Shown here: in pieces, positions 33,522 to 42,688 of the stretch
Numbering within the stretch: position 1 is the first letter of the stretch
Layout: each line of letters opens with the position of its first letter
Assembly: GCA_031417525.1 (NCBI GenBank)
Contig: JANOVT010000256.1
Span: 1 to 45,817 of the forward strand
Reading direction: 5' to 3'
Source: JAIBBG01 sp031417525
GTDB taxonomy: Bacteria; Bacteroidota; Bacteroidia; Flavobacteriales_D; Sanyastnellaceae
DNA length: 45,817 nucleotides
The notes under the pieces: generated by a model
Seen by the model: the letters and a program-made list of their open reading frames with translations, nothing else
Database searches by the model: none
Told to the model about the DNA's origin: nothing
Translations under genes and position numbers: made by a program

Positions 33522-34714
33522 CGCGTACCTCCCAAATGACCTTTCATCCACAAATCTCCAGGGAGAAATGTTCCTTTCCATTCCTTGAATTGATCGGAAG
33601 AAAATTGATTCACGACCGTCGCGTTGGTGTCATCCTTTTCAAATACGCGAATGTTTTCTACGTTTACAAGATCGAGTAAAATCGGACTGTGCGTGGCGAG
33701 TATTACCTGGCTTGTTTTGGCGGCAACCCCAATTGCATTATGCAAATTCATGATCATGTCAGGATGAAGACCAAGTTCTGGTTCATCTATGCAGATTAGA
33801 CCTCCGCGATTTGGATTGTATAAAATTGCCATCAGACAAAGAAAACGAAGAGTTCCATCTGAAATATGAATTGCGCCAACAGTTCTATCTAAAGTATCTT
33901 CTTCGATTTCCAACGAAAACCGACCTCCAATGGCCTTGACTTTCAAATCCCGAAAATGTTCATTGACACTTTTTAAATTTGATTTTATGTCATTGTAAGC
34001 ACTTAAACTTTGGCTTTCAACGCTGTTAAGCACAGCGCACAAATTATCACCTCTGGAAGAAAGCTTTTCTTGATTCAACTGAGGAAAAGTCAAGCGCATA
34101 ATTCCATCTTCTGAAACATCAAAATCACTATAAAGGTCAATCGACTCAACGGCATTTCTGAACGCCATTTGAGCCGCATATCTATCAGGATCTGAGACAA
34201 GTTTAAAAATGGACACTCTTGGATCAAAACTATAACTGTTACTCGATGATATCGAATCATCATACGTGTTCAACTCACGAAAGTAACCTTGCCCATGCAT
34301 TGCCTCGGCAAGTAAAAATTTCGCCCCACCTTTTTTGTGATAGTTGAGAGTTTCAATTAAACTAAAATTCTGTGATCCAGGACTTTTTCTAAAACTCAAA
34401 GAGTATAATACTTTGGACTCTTGCTCAAATTGATACCCGTACTTTGACAAGAATGATGCTTGTAAATCGTAGGTTAATTCAATCAATGAATCCTTCGGCA
34501 TACTATGATTTGCAATTTCATCAAATCCACCCCATCCAATAACAGTATCCAAAAATCCTTTTCCCGTGATTCCTTCCTTCAAAAGCTTGATTGCCTTGAA
34601 CAAATTCGTCTTACCTGATGCATTCACGCCCACTAAAACATTTTCATCTCCCTCAAGATTGATGGTACAATCTTTAAAGCTGAAAAAATTCTTAAGTGTT
34701 ATGCTTTTAATCAT
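33515..34714 (-). CDS. AAA family ATPase (RecF/OLD-like) inserted in the sdh operon
   Basis: This 399-residue ABC-type ATPase of the AAA_15/AAA_21 sort has Walker A GVNASGKT (29-36), a signature-like ISDGTLRFL (284-292), Walker B LICIDEPELGLHP (306-318) and the ATHSP switch at 340-344. The middle is alpha/beta and long, as in OLD-type or PARIS-type ATPases. Its stop overlaps the next gene by seven bases, so the two are a coupled pair. It starts 15 bases after the sdhC stop, on the same strand. One 60-base line (34201-34260) has 19 G/C, against 31 in a line of sdhA (32281-32340), consistent with foreign origin. Probable role: sensing or defence with its TOPRIM-like partner. Confidence 0.85.
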   Translation of the reverse strand: MIKSITLKNFFSFKDCTINLEGDENVLVGVNASGKTNLFKAIKLLKEGITGKGFLDTVIGWGGFDEIANHSMPKDSLIELTYDLQASFLSKYGYQFEQESKVLYSLSFRKSPGSQNFSLIETLNYHKKGGAKFLLAEAMHGQGYFRELNTYDDSISSSNSYSFDPRVSIFKLVSDPDRYAAQMAFRNAVESIDLYSDFDVSEDGIMRLTFPQLNQEKLSSRGDNLCAVLNSVESQSLSAYNDIKSNLKSVNEHFRDLKVKAIGGRFSLEIEEDTLDRTVGAIHISDGTLRFLCLMAILYNPNRGGLICIDEPELGLHPDMIMNLHNAIGVAAKTSQVILATHSPILLDLVNVENIRVFEKDDTNATVVNQFSSDQFKEWKGTFLPGDLWMKGHLGGTRW

Positions 34715-34729
34715 GATTTGTGTAATCTA

Positions 34730-35422
34730 TCAGGCAATCCATCCGAGATACATACTTACCGGCATGGCAGCAAAAATGCTTGGAATCACCACGCTGAATG
34801 CATCACCGGCAAACACAATCGCGTTTTTATATTTTGAATAATTTAAACCAAGTGATTGAAACGCACTTCTGAAACCATGCAGCAGATGCCAGAACAATGA
34901 AAAACATCCAAGCACATAGAGCACAACAACCCATAAGTGTTGGAATACAAATTTCATTTCGCCGAACATGTCTTCATAACGATGACCATCAAAAACAATG
35001 ATGGATGGCTCCACTGTCAAACCGGTGATACGAGATTTTAACCAGAAATGATAAAGGTGCATGATCAGAAAAAGCAAAATCAAAGTGCCCAGCAATGCCA
35101 TACTGCGGGAGTACCATTTGCTGCTGGTGCCGTTTTTTACAGAAGCATACGGAATGGGTCTTGCTTTTCTATTTTGGAAAAAAAGCAAGAGACCATCGAT
35201 GATGTGAACAATCAAACCGCCGAACAACACGAGTTCCATCGTTCGGATGATGAGGTTGGTGCCCATGAAGTGAGCCCATTGATTGAATGTCATTCCACCA
35301 TCATTGAAAAAGATCATTCCATTGATGAGACAGTGAACAACTAAAAAGGTGATCAGAAATAATCCGGTGATTGACATCCAGATTTTTTTCATGATTGAAC
35401 TTCCGAAAAGACCGTTAGCCAT
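34730..35422 (-). CDS. sdhC: succinate dehydrogenase cytochrome b subunit (b558 type)
   Basis: This 230-residue protein (from ATG 35422; a reading from 35485 adds 21 residues) is the one-piece, five-helix membrane anchor found in Bacteroidota and Bacillus-like complexes. His30, His73, His122 and His182 are spaced as expected for ligands of two b haems. MSITGLFLITFLVVH at the N-terminus is typical. It anchors SdhAB and reduces or oxidises the quinone. It should be the first gene of sdhCAB, but the ATPase cassette begins 15 bases after its stop. Confidence 0.93.
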   Translation of the reverse strand: MANGLFGSSIMKKIWMSITGLFLITFLVVHCLINGMIFFNDGGMTFNQWAHFMGTNLIIRTMELVLFGGLIVHIIDGLLLFFQNRKARPIPYASVKNGTSSKWYSRSMALLGTLILLFLIMHLYHFWLKSRITGLTVEPSIIVFDGHRYEDMFGEMKFVFQHLWVVVLYVLGCFSLFWHLLHGFRSAFQSLGLNYSKYKNAIVFAGDAFSVVIPSIFAAMPVSMYLGWIA

Positions 35423-35551
35423 ATTGGTTTTGGATGCTAAAATTTGTGGCGCGAATGTAAGACGCAGCGTCAAATGAAGAAGCAATCGAAGACTATTTAG
35501 GTTCAGTCCACAGTAGTTTTTTTTTTATGGGCCAATGAGCCGCTGGGATAA

Positions 35552-35583
35552 GCGTGAAAGCGGGCGGGCGTGAAAGCGTGATG
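35552..35583. repeat. GCGTGAAA octamer array upstream of sdhC
   Basis: Four consecutive octamers read GCGTGAAA, GCGGGCGG, GCGTGAAA and GCGTGATG. It is the same type as the arrays around the four-helix-bundle gene. It faces the array at 35648-35687 across about 64 bases. A run of ten Ts lies just to its left (35517-35526). Confidence 0.85.
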
Positions 35584-35647
35584 CCAGATGAAGATACGTG
35601 TTTTGAGCTTTTCATTCTTTTGAATGCCAGGGATAATATACGAATGA

Positions 35648-35687
35648 GGCACACGCTTACACGCCAGCACGTTCTCTCGCTTCACAC
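35648..35687. repeat. CGTG-type octamer array abutting dut (reverse orientation)
   Basis: Read on the minus strand, five octamers follow the pattern GTGTGAAG, CGAGAGAA, CGTGCTGG, CGTGTAAG, CGTGTGCC. The array reaches the dut stop codon. With 35552-35583 it forms a facing pair like the one around the four-helix-bundle gene, but with no gene between. Confidence 0.75.
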
Positions 35688-36124
35688 TATGATTTCCCCG
35701 TACTTCCGAAACCTCCGGCACCACGGGTGGATTCTGAAAGTGTTTCGACTGCTTCCCAGGAAATGGTCTCATGCCTTGCAATGACCAATTGTGCGACACG
35801 GTCACCATGTTTGATGGTGACCACTTCGTTGGATAAATTCACCAAAATGACTTTGATTTCACCCCGATAATCAGCATCGATGGTTCCCGGAGAATTAAGC
35901 ACGGTGATACCTTGCTTGGCCGCCAGTCCGCTTCGAGGTCTTACCTGCGCTTCAAAACCAGCCGGCAGCTCCATAAAAAGACCGGTTGGTATCATTGCTC
36001 TTTCCAGTGAAGCAAGCACAACGTCATTGTCCAGATTAGCCCGCAGATCAAGTCCTGCAGCGTGTTCCGTTTCGTACGCAGGCAGCGGAAATGCGGATCT
36101 ATTAATGACTGGAATTCGTATCAT
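35687..36124 (-). CDS. dut: dUTP diphosphatase
   Basis: This 145-residue enzyme hydrolyses dUTP to dUMP and pyrophosphate, keeping uracil out of DNA and supplying dTMP synthesis. All five motifs are present: AAGLDLRA, RPRSGLA, GTIDADYRGEI, GDRVAQLVI and the C-terminal RGAGGFGSTG. The start is ATG 36124; the long upstream frame extends into the next gene's end and is rejected. It lies 37 bases downstream of the enoyl-CoA hydratase gene on the same strand, possibly co-transcribed. Confidence 0.95.
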   Translation of the reverse strand: MIRIPVINRSAFPLPAYETEHAAGLDLRANLDNDVVLASLERAMIPTGLFMELPAGFEAQVRPRSGLAAKQGITVLNSPGTIDADYRGEIKVILVNLSNEVVTIKHGDRVAQLVIARHETISWEAVETLSESTRGAGGFGSTGKS

Positions 36125-36161
36125 GTGAGAAATTCGACAGAGAAGATTAAAGAGTAAAGGA

Positions 36162-36944
36162 TTATTTACCGGAAAAAAATGGTTTTCTCTTTTCCATAAA
36201 AGCAGCAGTTCCTTCAAAGAAGTCTTGTGTACCGAAACACAAACCGAATTCACGAATTTCAGTAGCAAAACCATTGGTGCCTGCGCGGTAGCCGGCATTC
36301 ACCGAGCGGATTGCAGATCCAATGGCTGTTGGAGAATTTTTGACAATTTTCATGGCAATCTCAGAGCATTTTGCAAGCAATTCCGTTTGTGGAACCACAT
36401 AATTTACAAGACCCCAATTCAGGGCGTCTTCCGCTCCGATCATTGCGGCAGTCGTAATCATCTCCAGTGCTTTCCCTTTTCCAACAAGTTGCGCAAGTCT
36501 TTGAGTACCGCCATATCCGGGAATGACACCAAGTGTTACTTCCGGCAATCCCATTTTCGCGTTATCGGAAGCGACACGAGTATGACAACTCATCGCAAGT
36601 TCCAGACCGCCACCAAGAGCAAATCCATTCACCGCTGCGATGACAGGTTTGCTCATATTCTCCGTGTAATCAAATAACAATTTATGTCCTCGCGCACTGA
36701 GCATTCGACCTTCTTCTGTTTTGAAATGGGCAAACTCCTTAATATCCGCGCCTGCCACAAAAGCTTTTTCACCTGAACCAGTCAATATAATTGCACGCAC
36801 TTCCGGATTTACATCTGCGAGCGAAAGCGCCTTATTCAGTTCATCAATGGTTTCGGTGTTCAGCGCATTCATTTGTGCAGGACGATGGATGATGATGGTC
36901 ATCACCATGTCTTTGAGTTCGATCAGTAGGTTGTTGTAAGCCAT
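36162..36944 (-). CDS. enoyl-CoA hydratase/isomerase family protein
   Basis: This 260-residue crotonase-fold enzyme acts on acyl-CoA thioesters, most likely hydrating enoyl-CoA in fatty acid degradation. The oxyanion-hole strands are GAGEKAFVAGADIKEF and NGFALGGGLELAM, and the active-site Glu lies in the ...LPEVTLGVIPGYGGTQRL region. The start is ATG 36944; a longer reading from 37016 is less likely. No other beta-oxidation gene is near, so the exact substrate is uncertain. Confidence 0.93.
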   Translation of the reverse strand: MAYNNLLIELKDMVMTIIIHRPAQMNALNTETIDELNKALSLADVNPEVRAIILTGSGEKAFVAGADIKEFAHFKTEEGRMLSARGHKLLFDYTENMSKPVIAAVNGFALGGGLELAMSCHTRVASDNAKMGLPEVTLGVIPGYGGTQRLAQLVGKGKALEMITTAAMIGAEDALNWGLVNYVVPQTELLAKCSEIAMKIVKNSPTAIGSAIRSVNAGYRAGTNGFATEIREFGLCFGTQDFFEGTAAFMEKRKPFFSGK

Positions 36945-37055
36945 AATTGTGTTGGAATGTGGGCGAAGATAATTACTATGAATAAAGGATTTTTTGGATT
37001 GGAGAAATAGACTCATTGATTGAGTTCAATCCATCTTTTTGATGTTTAAAAAAAA

Positions 37056-38573
37056 CTAAAACACGACTTCAAATTCGACACGACGATTCAAGAGTCTTCC
37101 TTCTTTGGTTGAATTATCAGCAATGGGTTTTTGATCACCATATCCAATTACTTCCGGCATCCTTCCTTCCAATCCGCGCTGTTCTAAATACGACGAAACA
37201 GCATCGGCCCGCGCTTGAGACAGCATCAAGTTTTTTTGCACATCTCCAACATTATCAGTGTGGCCAAAAATATTTAGCTTATAGGATGGGTTCGCAATCA
37301 TGATCTGAACCACAGTGTCCAGGATAGCAAATGATTCCTTTTTAATAATGTCTTTGCCGGTTTCGAATTTGATTCCACTCAATGCGCGACGGAAAAGTTC
37401 CTTCACTTCCTCTTTTACCAACGGACATCCGTTATTCTCTGCGACACCCGCGTCTTCCGGACATTGGTCGAGATAATCGGCGATGTTATCATGATCGCGG
37501 TCCAGTGGACAACCCTTCTCGTCTACTTTCGAAATGGAAGTAGTTGAAGCACATACATCATCCGGATCTGCAACGCCATCATTATCGGAATCCACGCATC
37601 CTTTAAACTTTTGCAAGCCTTTTATTTCCGGACAACGATCGTCCAAGTCTTTGATGCCATCTCCATCTTTATCCGGGCAACCATTAAAAGCAGCAGAACC
37701 TGCATCCAACGGACAGTCATCAACGTTGTCAACAAAAGTATCACCATCTGCATCCGGACATCCTTTACCGGAGCTTACACCGGGCACATCGCCACATTCA
37801 TCTTCAAAGTCGGAAATACCATCCTGATCAGAATCGATCGGACAACCATTGGCATCAATTTTTGCAATGGTTGGTGTAGCCGGACAAATATCATCCTTGT
37901 CACTGACTCCATCTTGATCTGTGTCTCGCCAGGGGAAAAGTCCAAACGAAATTCCCAGAGTATGTCGCAGCATCACATCGCTGCTCTTTGCAACAATTCC
38001 ATCAGAAGCATCGGATGTCGGAAATAAAAAGCGTTCGTCGAAACGAAGGAAAACACGCTCTGCGAGTCGCACTTGTACACCAGCTCCGGCCGAGAATATT
38101 CCACTCCAACGTTGCAGATCATCACGGCTGATAAATCTTCCTTGGGTATCGTAATCAATCGCATCATCATAAGGATTTAAAAGAGTCCAGTTGCTGAATT
38201 GATTCATTCCGATTCCGCCAAAAACATAGGGCGACCACCGTGGATTTTCTCTTGTGATGAATTTTATTTTGACATCCAGATTCGCATTCACAAAATCAGC
38301 ATCAAATGAATTGCTCTTTTTACTAGTGTATCCCCAACTTCCGAATGCAACACCCAAACGAATGTCGATACGTGCTGAAGCATAATGCGAATAATCGATT
38401 GCGGTAAACGGATTTGATGTTCTGAAAGAATAAAAATCATTGACGATATCGCCATTGTATTGTGTGGTACCCGAGCTAAATCCGATGGTGCCGCGTTGGA
38501 ATTTTGACTGCGCTTTGTTTTCAAATGAAATCAACAAGAACACAAACAGAAAAGAATAAATCAGACATTTCAT
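37056..38573 (-). CDS. OmpA family outer-membrane protein with thrombospondin type 3 repeats
   Basis: This 505-residue protein (from ATG 38573) has a signal peptide (likely cut after FENKAQ), an N-terminal beta-barrel-like region to about residue 210, six calcium-binding TSP3 repeats of the DxDxDGxxD type, and a C-terminal OmpA peptidoglycan-binding domain (FGHTDNVGD, NRRVEFEV). Such proteins anchor the outer membrane to the cell wall; the TSP3 part probably binds calcium and stiffens the linker. It sits directly downstream of the large T9SS type B protein, only 61 bases away. That order resembles the PorP/SprF-like and OmpA neighbours found with gliding or adhesin substrates, although no PorP gene is seen here. 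Confidence 0.93.
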   Translation of the reverse strand: MKCLIYSFLFVFLLISFENKAQSKFQRGTIGFSSGTTQYNGDIVNDFYSFRTSNPFTAIDYSHYASARIDIRLGVAFGSWGYTSKKSNSFDADFVNANLDVKIKFITRENPRWSPYVFGGIGMNQFSNWTLLNPYDDAIDYDTQGRFISRDDLQRWSGIFSAGAGVQVRLAERVFLRFDERFLFPTSDASDGIVAKSSDVMLRHTLGISFGLFPWRDTDQDGVSDKDDICPATPTIAKIDANGCPIDSDQDGISDFEDECGDVPGVSSGKGCPDADGDTFVDNVDDCPLDAGSAAFNGCPDKDGDGIKDLDDRCPEIKGLQKFKGCVDSDNDGVADPDDVCASTTSISKVDEKGCPLDRDHDNIADYLDQCPEDAGVAENNGCPLVKEEVKELFRRALSGIKFETGKDIIKKESFAILDTVVQIMIANPSYKLNIFGHTDNVGDVQKNLMLSQARADAVSSYLEQRGLEGRMPEVIGYGDQKPIADNSTKEGRLLNRRVEFEVVF

Positions 38574-38634
38574 GGAGGACAAAGTAATGGCTTTTCGTGG
38601 CGAAAAATACTTTGTAAACCACGAGGTTATTTCA

Positions 38635-41600
38635 TCACCTCACCATGGTGACATGCCCGACAAGTTCTTGCCTTCTGTCAATGGAGTCATATTCGATCAC
38701 CCAATTATAGACATCGTTTTGTACGTAATAATCACCTCCACCAAGGCCACCGGTCCAGACTTCATCAATATCATACGACTCAAATACTTTCAATCCCCAA
38801 CGATCGAAAATGCGCATATGAAAACCCTCAATGTTGATTCCATAAGCTTTGAAGTAGTCATTAATTCCATCACCATTCGGTGTAAGTGTATTGGGTACCC
38901 AAATCGGGAAATAGGGCTTGACAAAAACAGAGTCATCTGAAACACAACCCTGGTCATCAATAACAGCAAGGTGATACCATGTTTCAGCCTCCGGTGATGC
39001 AACCGGGTAGATGCAATCCACGCAAGAAAGACCCTCTTCCGGCCACCAATAAAATGGCAGACCGAAGGTGTTGCCTATGAGATTAGCTGTTCCCGGATAT
39101 TCGAAATATTGATCCGGACCAGCGTCTACTTCTGTTCTGGGAAAAACATATACAAAAACCGAATCCGTTTCATGGCAATTATTTTCATCAATACCTGTAA
39201 CAGTGAACCACATGGTCTCAGGAGGAGTCAGGCTTGTGGTGTCTTCATCGTATGGCTCGGCATACATAAGAGGTTGCCAAAAATAGTCGACTGCCCCACG
39301 CGCATTTGCAGGAACACTTTTTCCGGGACAGATGTATCCGCCGCCTTCAGCGACAATTTCCGGATGAATAACATTCACAGTCACGAAATCCGTACCTTGA
39401 CCACAGGCATTGACAATGAATACGGAGTAAATAGTCGTATCCGGAGGGGTAGCCACTGGATTTTGTACGAATCCATTACTGAGTGTGGAGGAAGGTGTCC
39501 ACACCCATGAAGTACCAACTCCAGCAATTAATTGTGCAGCAGTGCCTTCACACATGGAGATCGGATCATAAATGATGGAACCCGGAGAATTATTGACAAC
39601 TTCCACCGTCACTTCCTCTTCCACGATACATTCACCAGTTGTTGTGATCGTGACTACATAGTCGGTTGTTTCGAGTGGCGTGCAAATCGGATTAGCGACA
39701 TTGGAATTATTGAGCCCTGCGGATGGCGACCAACTATATGCGTTTCCTCCAGAAGCGATAAACTGCGTGTTTTCACCAATACATAAGGTGACGTTATCGC
39801 TGATATCAGTTTGAGGAACATTCACGACGACAGTCACAGAAACAGAATCTGTTTCACAATCATTTTCATCAATAAGAGTGTAGGTAGTTGTAGAACCTGG
39901 TGTAGCAATGGGATCAGCAATACCGGTGCTTGATAGTGTAAGACTAAAAATCCAATGAAGATTGTCAGACCCAGTTCCATTCAACTGCACTTCTTCACCG
40001 AGACAGATTGGATCAACTGCATCAACCGTTGGATTCACGCCTGGTAAAATCGTGACAGAAACAAATGCCGTATCTGAATTAATGCAAAGCGCATCATCCA
40101 TACCGATAAGTCGAATGGTATAGAATCCCGGCTCATCAAAGATGTGTGTAGGTTCGAAAAGATCACTGGTTTCACCATCACCGAAGGTCCACAAATAGGT
40201 GGAAGCTCCAACAGTTTGATTGGTGAATGAGACCGGAATACCAATACAAACCTGATCTGGGCCATCAATGGCCACTTCGGCCTGCACAGCATTCAGATCA
40301 AAACGAAACACCGCCAGATTGCAATCAGTGCTATTATTGGTGTTGCTCCAGACACCGGGTGTTGTAGGGAAATCATCATTATCGTGACATCCGGCACAAA
40401 CGGCCTGATAAACACTTCCGTTTTTATCGAAACGAGACGTTCCACCATCCACGTGTTCAGCGCTTTCTGTTCCACCTAAAAAGGAAGCGTACAACAAACC
40501 ACTGGCATTTGGATAAAGCACGCAGAGATAAAAATCGCTTCCATCTGTTGTGGCTTGAAAAGCATCCGTAGTGATCGGCAAACCATCCGTTGTGCTGAAC
40601 ACTGCGTCGCAAGGATGTGTGTCACAAAAAGCAGTATTCACCTCGCCTCCCCATCCACTTATATAAATCTGTTCACAATCACTTACCAAAAAAGCCGTCG
40701 GTGAAATATCAATTTCACCACTGCCTGTTCCGATAGTGGTGTTCCAAGTCAACGAGGATAAATCGGGTGAGTATTTTCTCAGGAATTGTCCGCTGTTTGC
40801 TTGTCCGTATAAACCTGGTGTGATCGGCATATTTCCTGCGGTCTGACCGTATGCATACACATTGTCATTGTCATCGACCTGCACAAAATAAACCTGATCA
40901 TACTCTGTGGTTGCGACATAAGTTCCGGCTATTAAATTGAAAGTGTTTTGATCAATAATTGAAATAAAACCATCCGTTTGTCCACCAAAGTTTTGTGTTT
41001 CGCCATTCTGAATGAGTGGGAAGTTGTTGCTTTTTGTTCCACCGGCCACAATAAGATCACCAACGTTGTTGAATTCAATCGCATAACATGCGTCCATTCC
41101 ATTTCCACCGGCATACGAACTCCAAAGCAGATTGGAAAGAGTAGGATCCATTTTCAACAAAATGCCATCGAATTCTCCACCGCCAAAACTACTTTGTACG
41201 CTGTTGCCGGCCATTGGAAAATCATCACTCCTGGTGACCGAAGCCACAAACACGTTCCCGTTGTTGTCAACGTTTACTTCACCGCGAAAAGCATCGCCAT
41301 AATTATAGAAAAGTTGATCTCCGTAGTTGAGGCCATCATTGAGTGAACCACCAACGAATGTGGACGACATCAGCGCTCCACCAGCATCAAATTTCGTCAG
41401 GAATAAATCTGTTCCCTCGAAATGTTGCCCCATAAAATAAGTGCCTTGGTTCAGGGCAGGACCGCCAATAAACGTTTGATTATACGCACCGGCGGTTGTT
41501 GGATAATCATCACTGCCCGTTACACCCATCACGATGAAATTATCATTCGCATCGGCTATGATGCTGTGAGGAGTTTCTAATCGCAATCCACCAAAATAAG

Positions 41601-42534
41601 TGCTATAAAGCAATTGTGTTCCATCTGCACTGAACTTGGAAATTGCGAGATCCATCACATTGCTGGCTGTGGTATTGAAGTCGGTGGAGTATGCACCAAC
41701 AGTTGTCGGATAGCCAACTTCAAATACAGCGGCACCCGAGATAAGACTGCCTTGCGTATCATCACAAGCAGTAAAACCAAAATTATCCGCTTCAGAACCG
41801 ATGTAAGTGGAGAAAGCAATTTCGGGATCGATTACCAGATCATAATCCGGATCATAATCACCCAGTTCGAAACGCACCACTTGATGATCAAGTTTGTAAC
41901 GGCATTCTACTTCCTTCATCGATCCATTGATCACCTGATAAGCATAGGGCGCTTTTTCTCTCACCTCATTGACGCTTGTCTTCACTACCAATTCTGCGAC
42001 ATCCTTGCCGCCTTCAAGTTTCACATCAGCACCTTCGATATCAATACGAATTGATTCCGCATCGGCACCGGCCCGAACGATGAAATCATATTTCACAGAG
42101 TTATTTCCTGAATAAAGAATGAGGTCGATTCCGTCATATAAGTCTTGATATTCGCATTTACTGAATATTCCGCAATGATCTGTCCACTTCGACTCATCAT
42201 TTCCCTGATAAAAATTGTAGTAGTGCGGGCGCGGTTTTGAACCTTCAATAGAAGCTGCCTGACTTCCCGGAAAATGAAGTTTGTAAGAGTGGCTATGAAA
42301 AATCGAACTTGCATCTTCCGAACTTCCCGTTGGGTGTAGAAATTCCAGAATTTTCGGATCGAAAAACTGAAAGGTAAAACACTCGTCTTCGGCCCAAATT
42401 GTACCACCGGGGAGAAGTGCACGAAACCTGACTTGCTCAGGCCATTGACCATTGTTTTCTACAAAGTCAGCTTGGGCGTGCATTTCAGCGCACGTCATCA
42501 CCAAAATGATCATGTACAAAATCCGTTTTACCAC
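38635..42534 (-). CDS. large cell-surface protein with beta-propeller repeats, PKD-like domain and T9SS type B sorting domain
   Basis: This 1299-residue protein has a signal peptide (KRILYMIILVMTCAEMHAQ) and an N-terminal domain that starts FVENNGQWPEQVRFRA. SBBP-type repeats follow (STYFGGLRLETPHSIIADANDNFIVMG and similar), then a PKD domain with YLWTFGDGETSDLFEPTHIF, several Ig-like modules, and a gliding-motility-associated C-terminal domain (PNTLTPNGDGINDYFK, FDRWGLKVFES). It is exported by the type IX system and held at the surface. The start is GTG 42534, which keeps the basic K-R of the signal peptide; ATG 42513 would remove it. It may be an adhesin. Confidence 0.92.
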   Translation of the reverse strand: MVKRILYMIILVMTCAEMHAQADFVENNGQWPEQVRFRALLPGGTIWAEDECFTFQFFDPKILEFLHPTGSSEDASSIFHSHSYKLHFPGSQAASIEGSKPRPHYYNFYQGNDESKWTDHCGIFSKCEYQDLYDGIDLILYSGNNSVKYDFIVRAGADAESIRIDIEGADVKLEGGKDVAELVVKTSVNEVREKAPYAYQVINGSMKEVECRYKLDHQVVRFELGDYDPDYDLVIDPEIAFSTYIGSEADNFGFTACDDTQGSLISGAAVFEVGYPTTVGAYSTDFNTTASNVMDLAISKFSADGTQLLYSTYFGGLRLETPHSIIADANDNFIVMGVTGSDDYPTTAGAYNQTFIGGPALNQGTYFMGQHFEGTDLFLTKFDAGGALMSSTFVGGSLNDGLNYGDQLFYNYGDAFRGEVNVDNNGNVFVASVTRSDDFPMAGNSVQSSFGGGEFDGILLKMDPTLSNLLWSSYAGGNGMDACYAIEFNNVGDLIVAGGTKSNNFPLIQNGETQNFGGQTDGFISIIDQNTFNLIAGTYVATTEYDQVYFVQVDDNDNVYAYGQTAGNMPITPGLYGQANSGQFLRKYSPDLSSLTWNTTIGTGSGEIDISPTAFLVSDCEQIYISGWGGEVNTAFCDTHPCDAVFSTTDGLPITTDAFQATTDGSDFYLCVLYPNASGLLYASFLGGTESAEHVDGGTSRFDKNGSVYQAVCAGCHDNDDFPTTPGVWSNTNNSTDCNLAVFRFDLNAVQAEVAIDGPDQVCIGIPVSFTNQTVGASTYLWTFGDGETSDLFEPTHIFDEPGFYTIRLIGMDDALCINSDTAFVSVTILPGVNPTVDAVDPICLGEEVQLNGTGSDNLHWIFSLTLSSTGIADPIATPGSTTTYTLIDENDCETDSVSVTVVVNVPQTDISDNVTLCIGENTQFIASGGNAYSWSPSAGLNNSNVANPICTPLETTDYVVTITTTGECIVEEEVTVEVVNNSPGSIIYDPISMCEGTAAQLIAGVGTSWVWTPSSTLSNGFVQNPVATPPDTTIYSVFIVNACGQGTDFVTVNVIHPEIVAEGGGYICPGKSVPANARGAVDYFWQPLMYAEPYDEDTTSLTPPETMWFTVTGIDENNCHETDSVFVYVFPRTEVDAGPDQYFEYPGTANLIGNTFGLPFYWWPEEGLSCVDCIYPVASPEAETWYHLAVIDDQGCVSDDSVFVKPYFPIWVPNTLTPNGDGINDYFKAYGINIEGFHMRIFDRWGLKVFESYDIDEVWTGGLGGGDYYVQNDVYNWVIEYDSIDRRQELVGHVTMVR

Positions 42535-42688
42535 AGGCTATTGCTAGACAACGGAACCGGCTGAATAGTTGTCGGAATCACGTGTTCTCGTCTCAAATTT
42601 CGGGATAAAAAGAAAATTACGGTAAAACACTTATGGTAAAAAGGAATAAAAAGCGTTCATTTGTTGCATACAAACAACACAAAAACAC

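Noticed and set aside
32982..34714. Direct assignment of the ATPase/TOPRIM-like pair to the PARIS or Gabija defence system
   Set aside because: The small partner looks like DUF4276 and not the DUF4435 protein of PARIS, and no UvrD-like helicase of Gabija is present. Only a general resemblance can be supported.
35517..35526. Run of ten Ts read as an intrinsic terminator
   Set aside because: No stable hairpin precedes it on the plus strand, and both neighbouring genes are on the minus strand.
35503..35808. 101-residue open frame on the minus strand between dut and sdhC
   Set aside because: It runs through the octamer repeats and overlaps the real dut frame; the protein has no family features.
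35687..36298. Longer dUTPase frame of 203 residues
   Set aside because: The extra 58 N-terminal residues overlap the end of the enoyl-CoA hydratase gene and do not resemble dUTPase; ATG 36124 starts with a normal dUTPase N-terminus.
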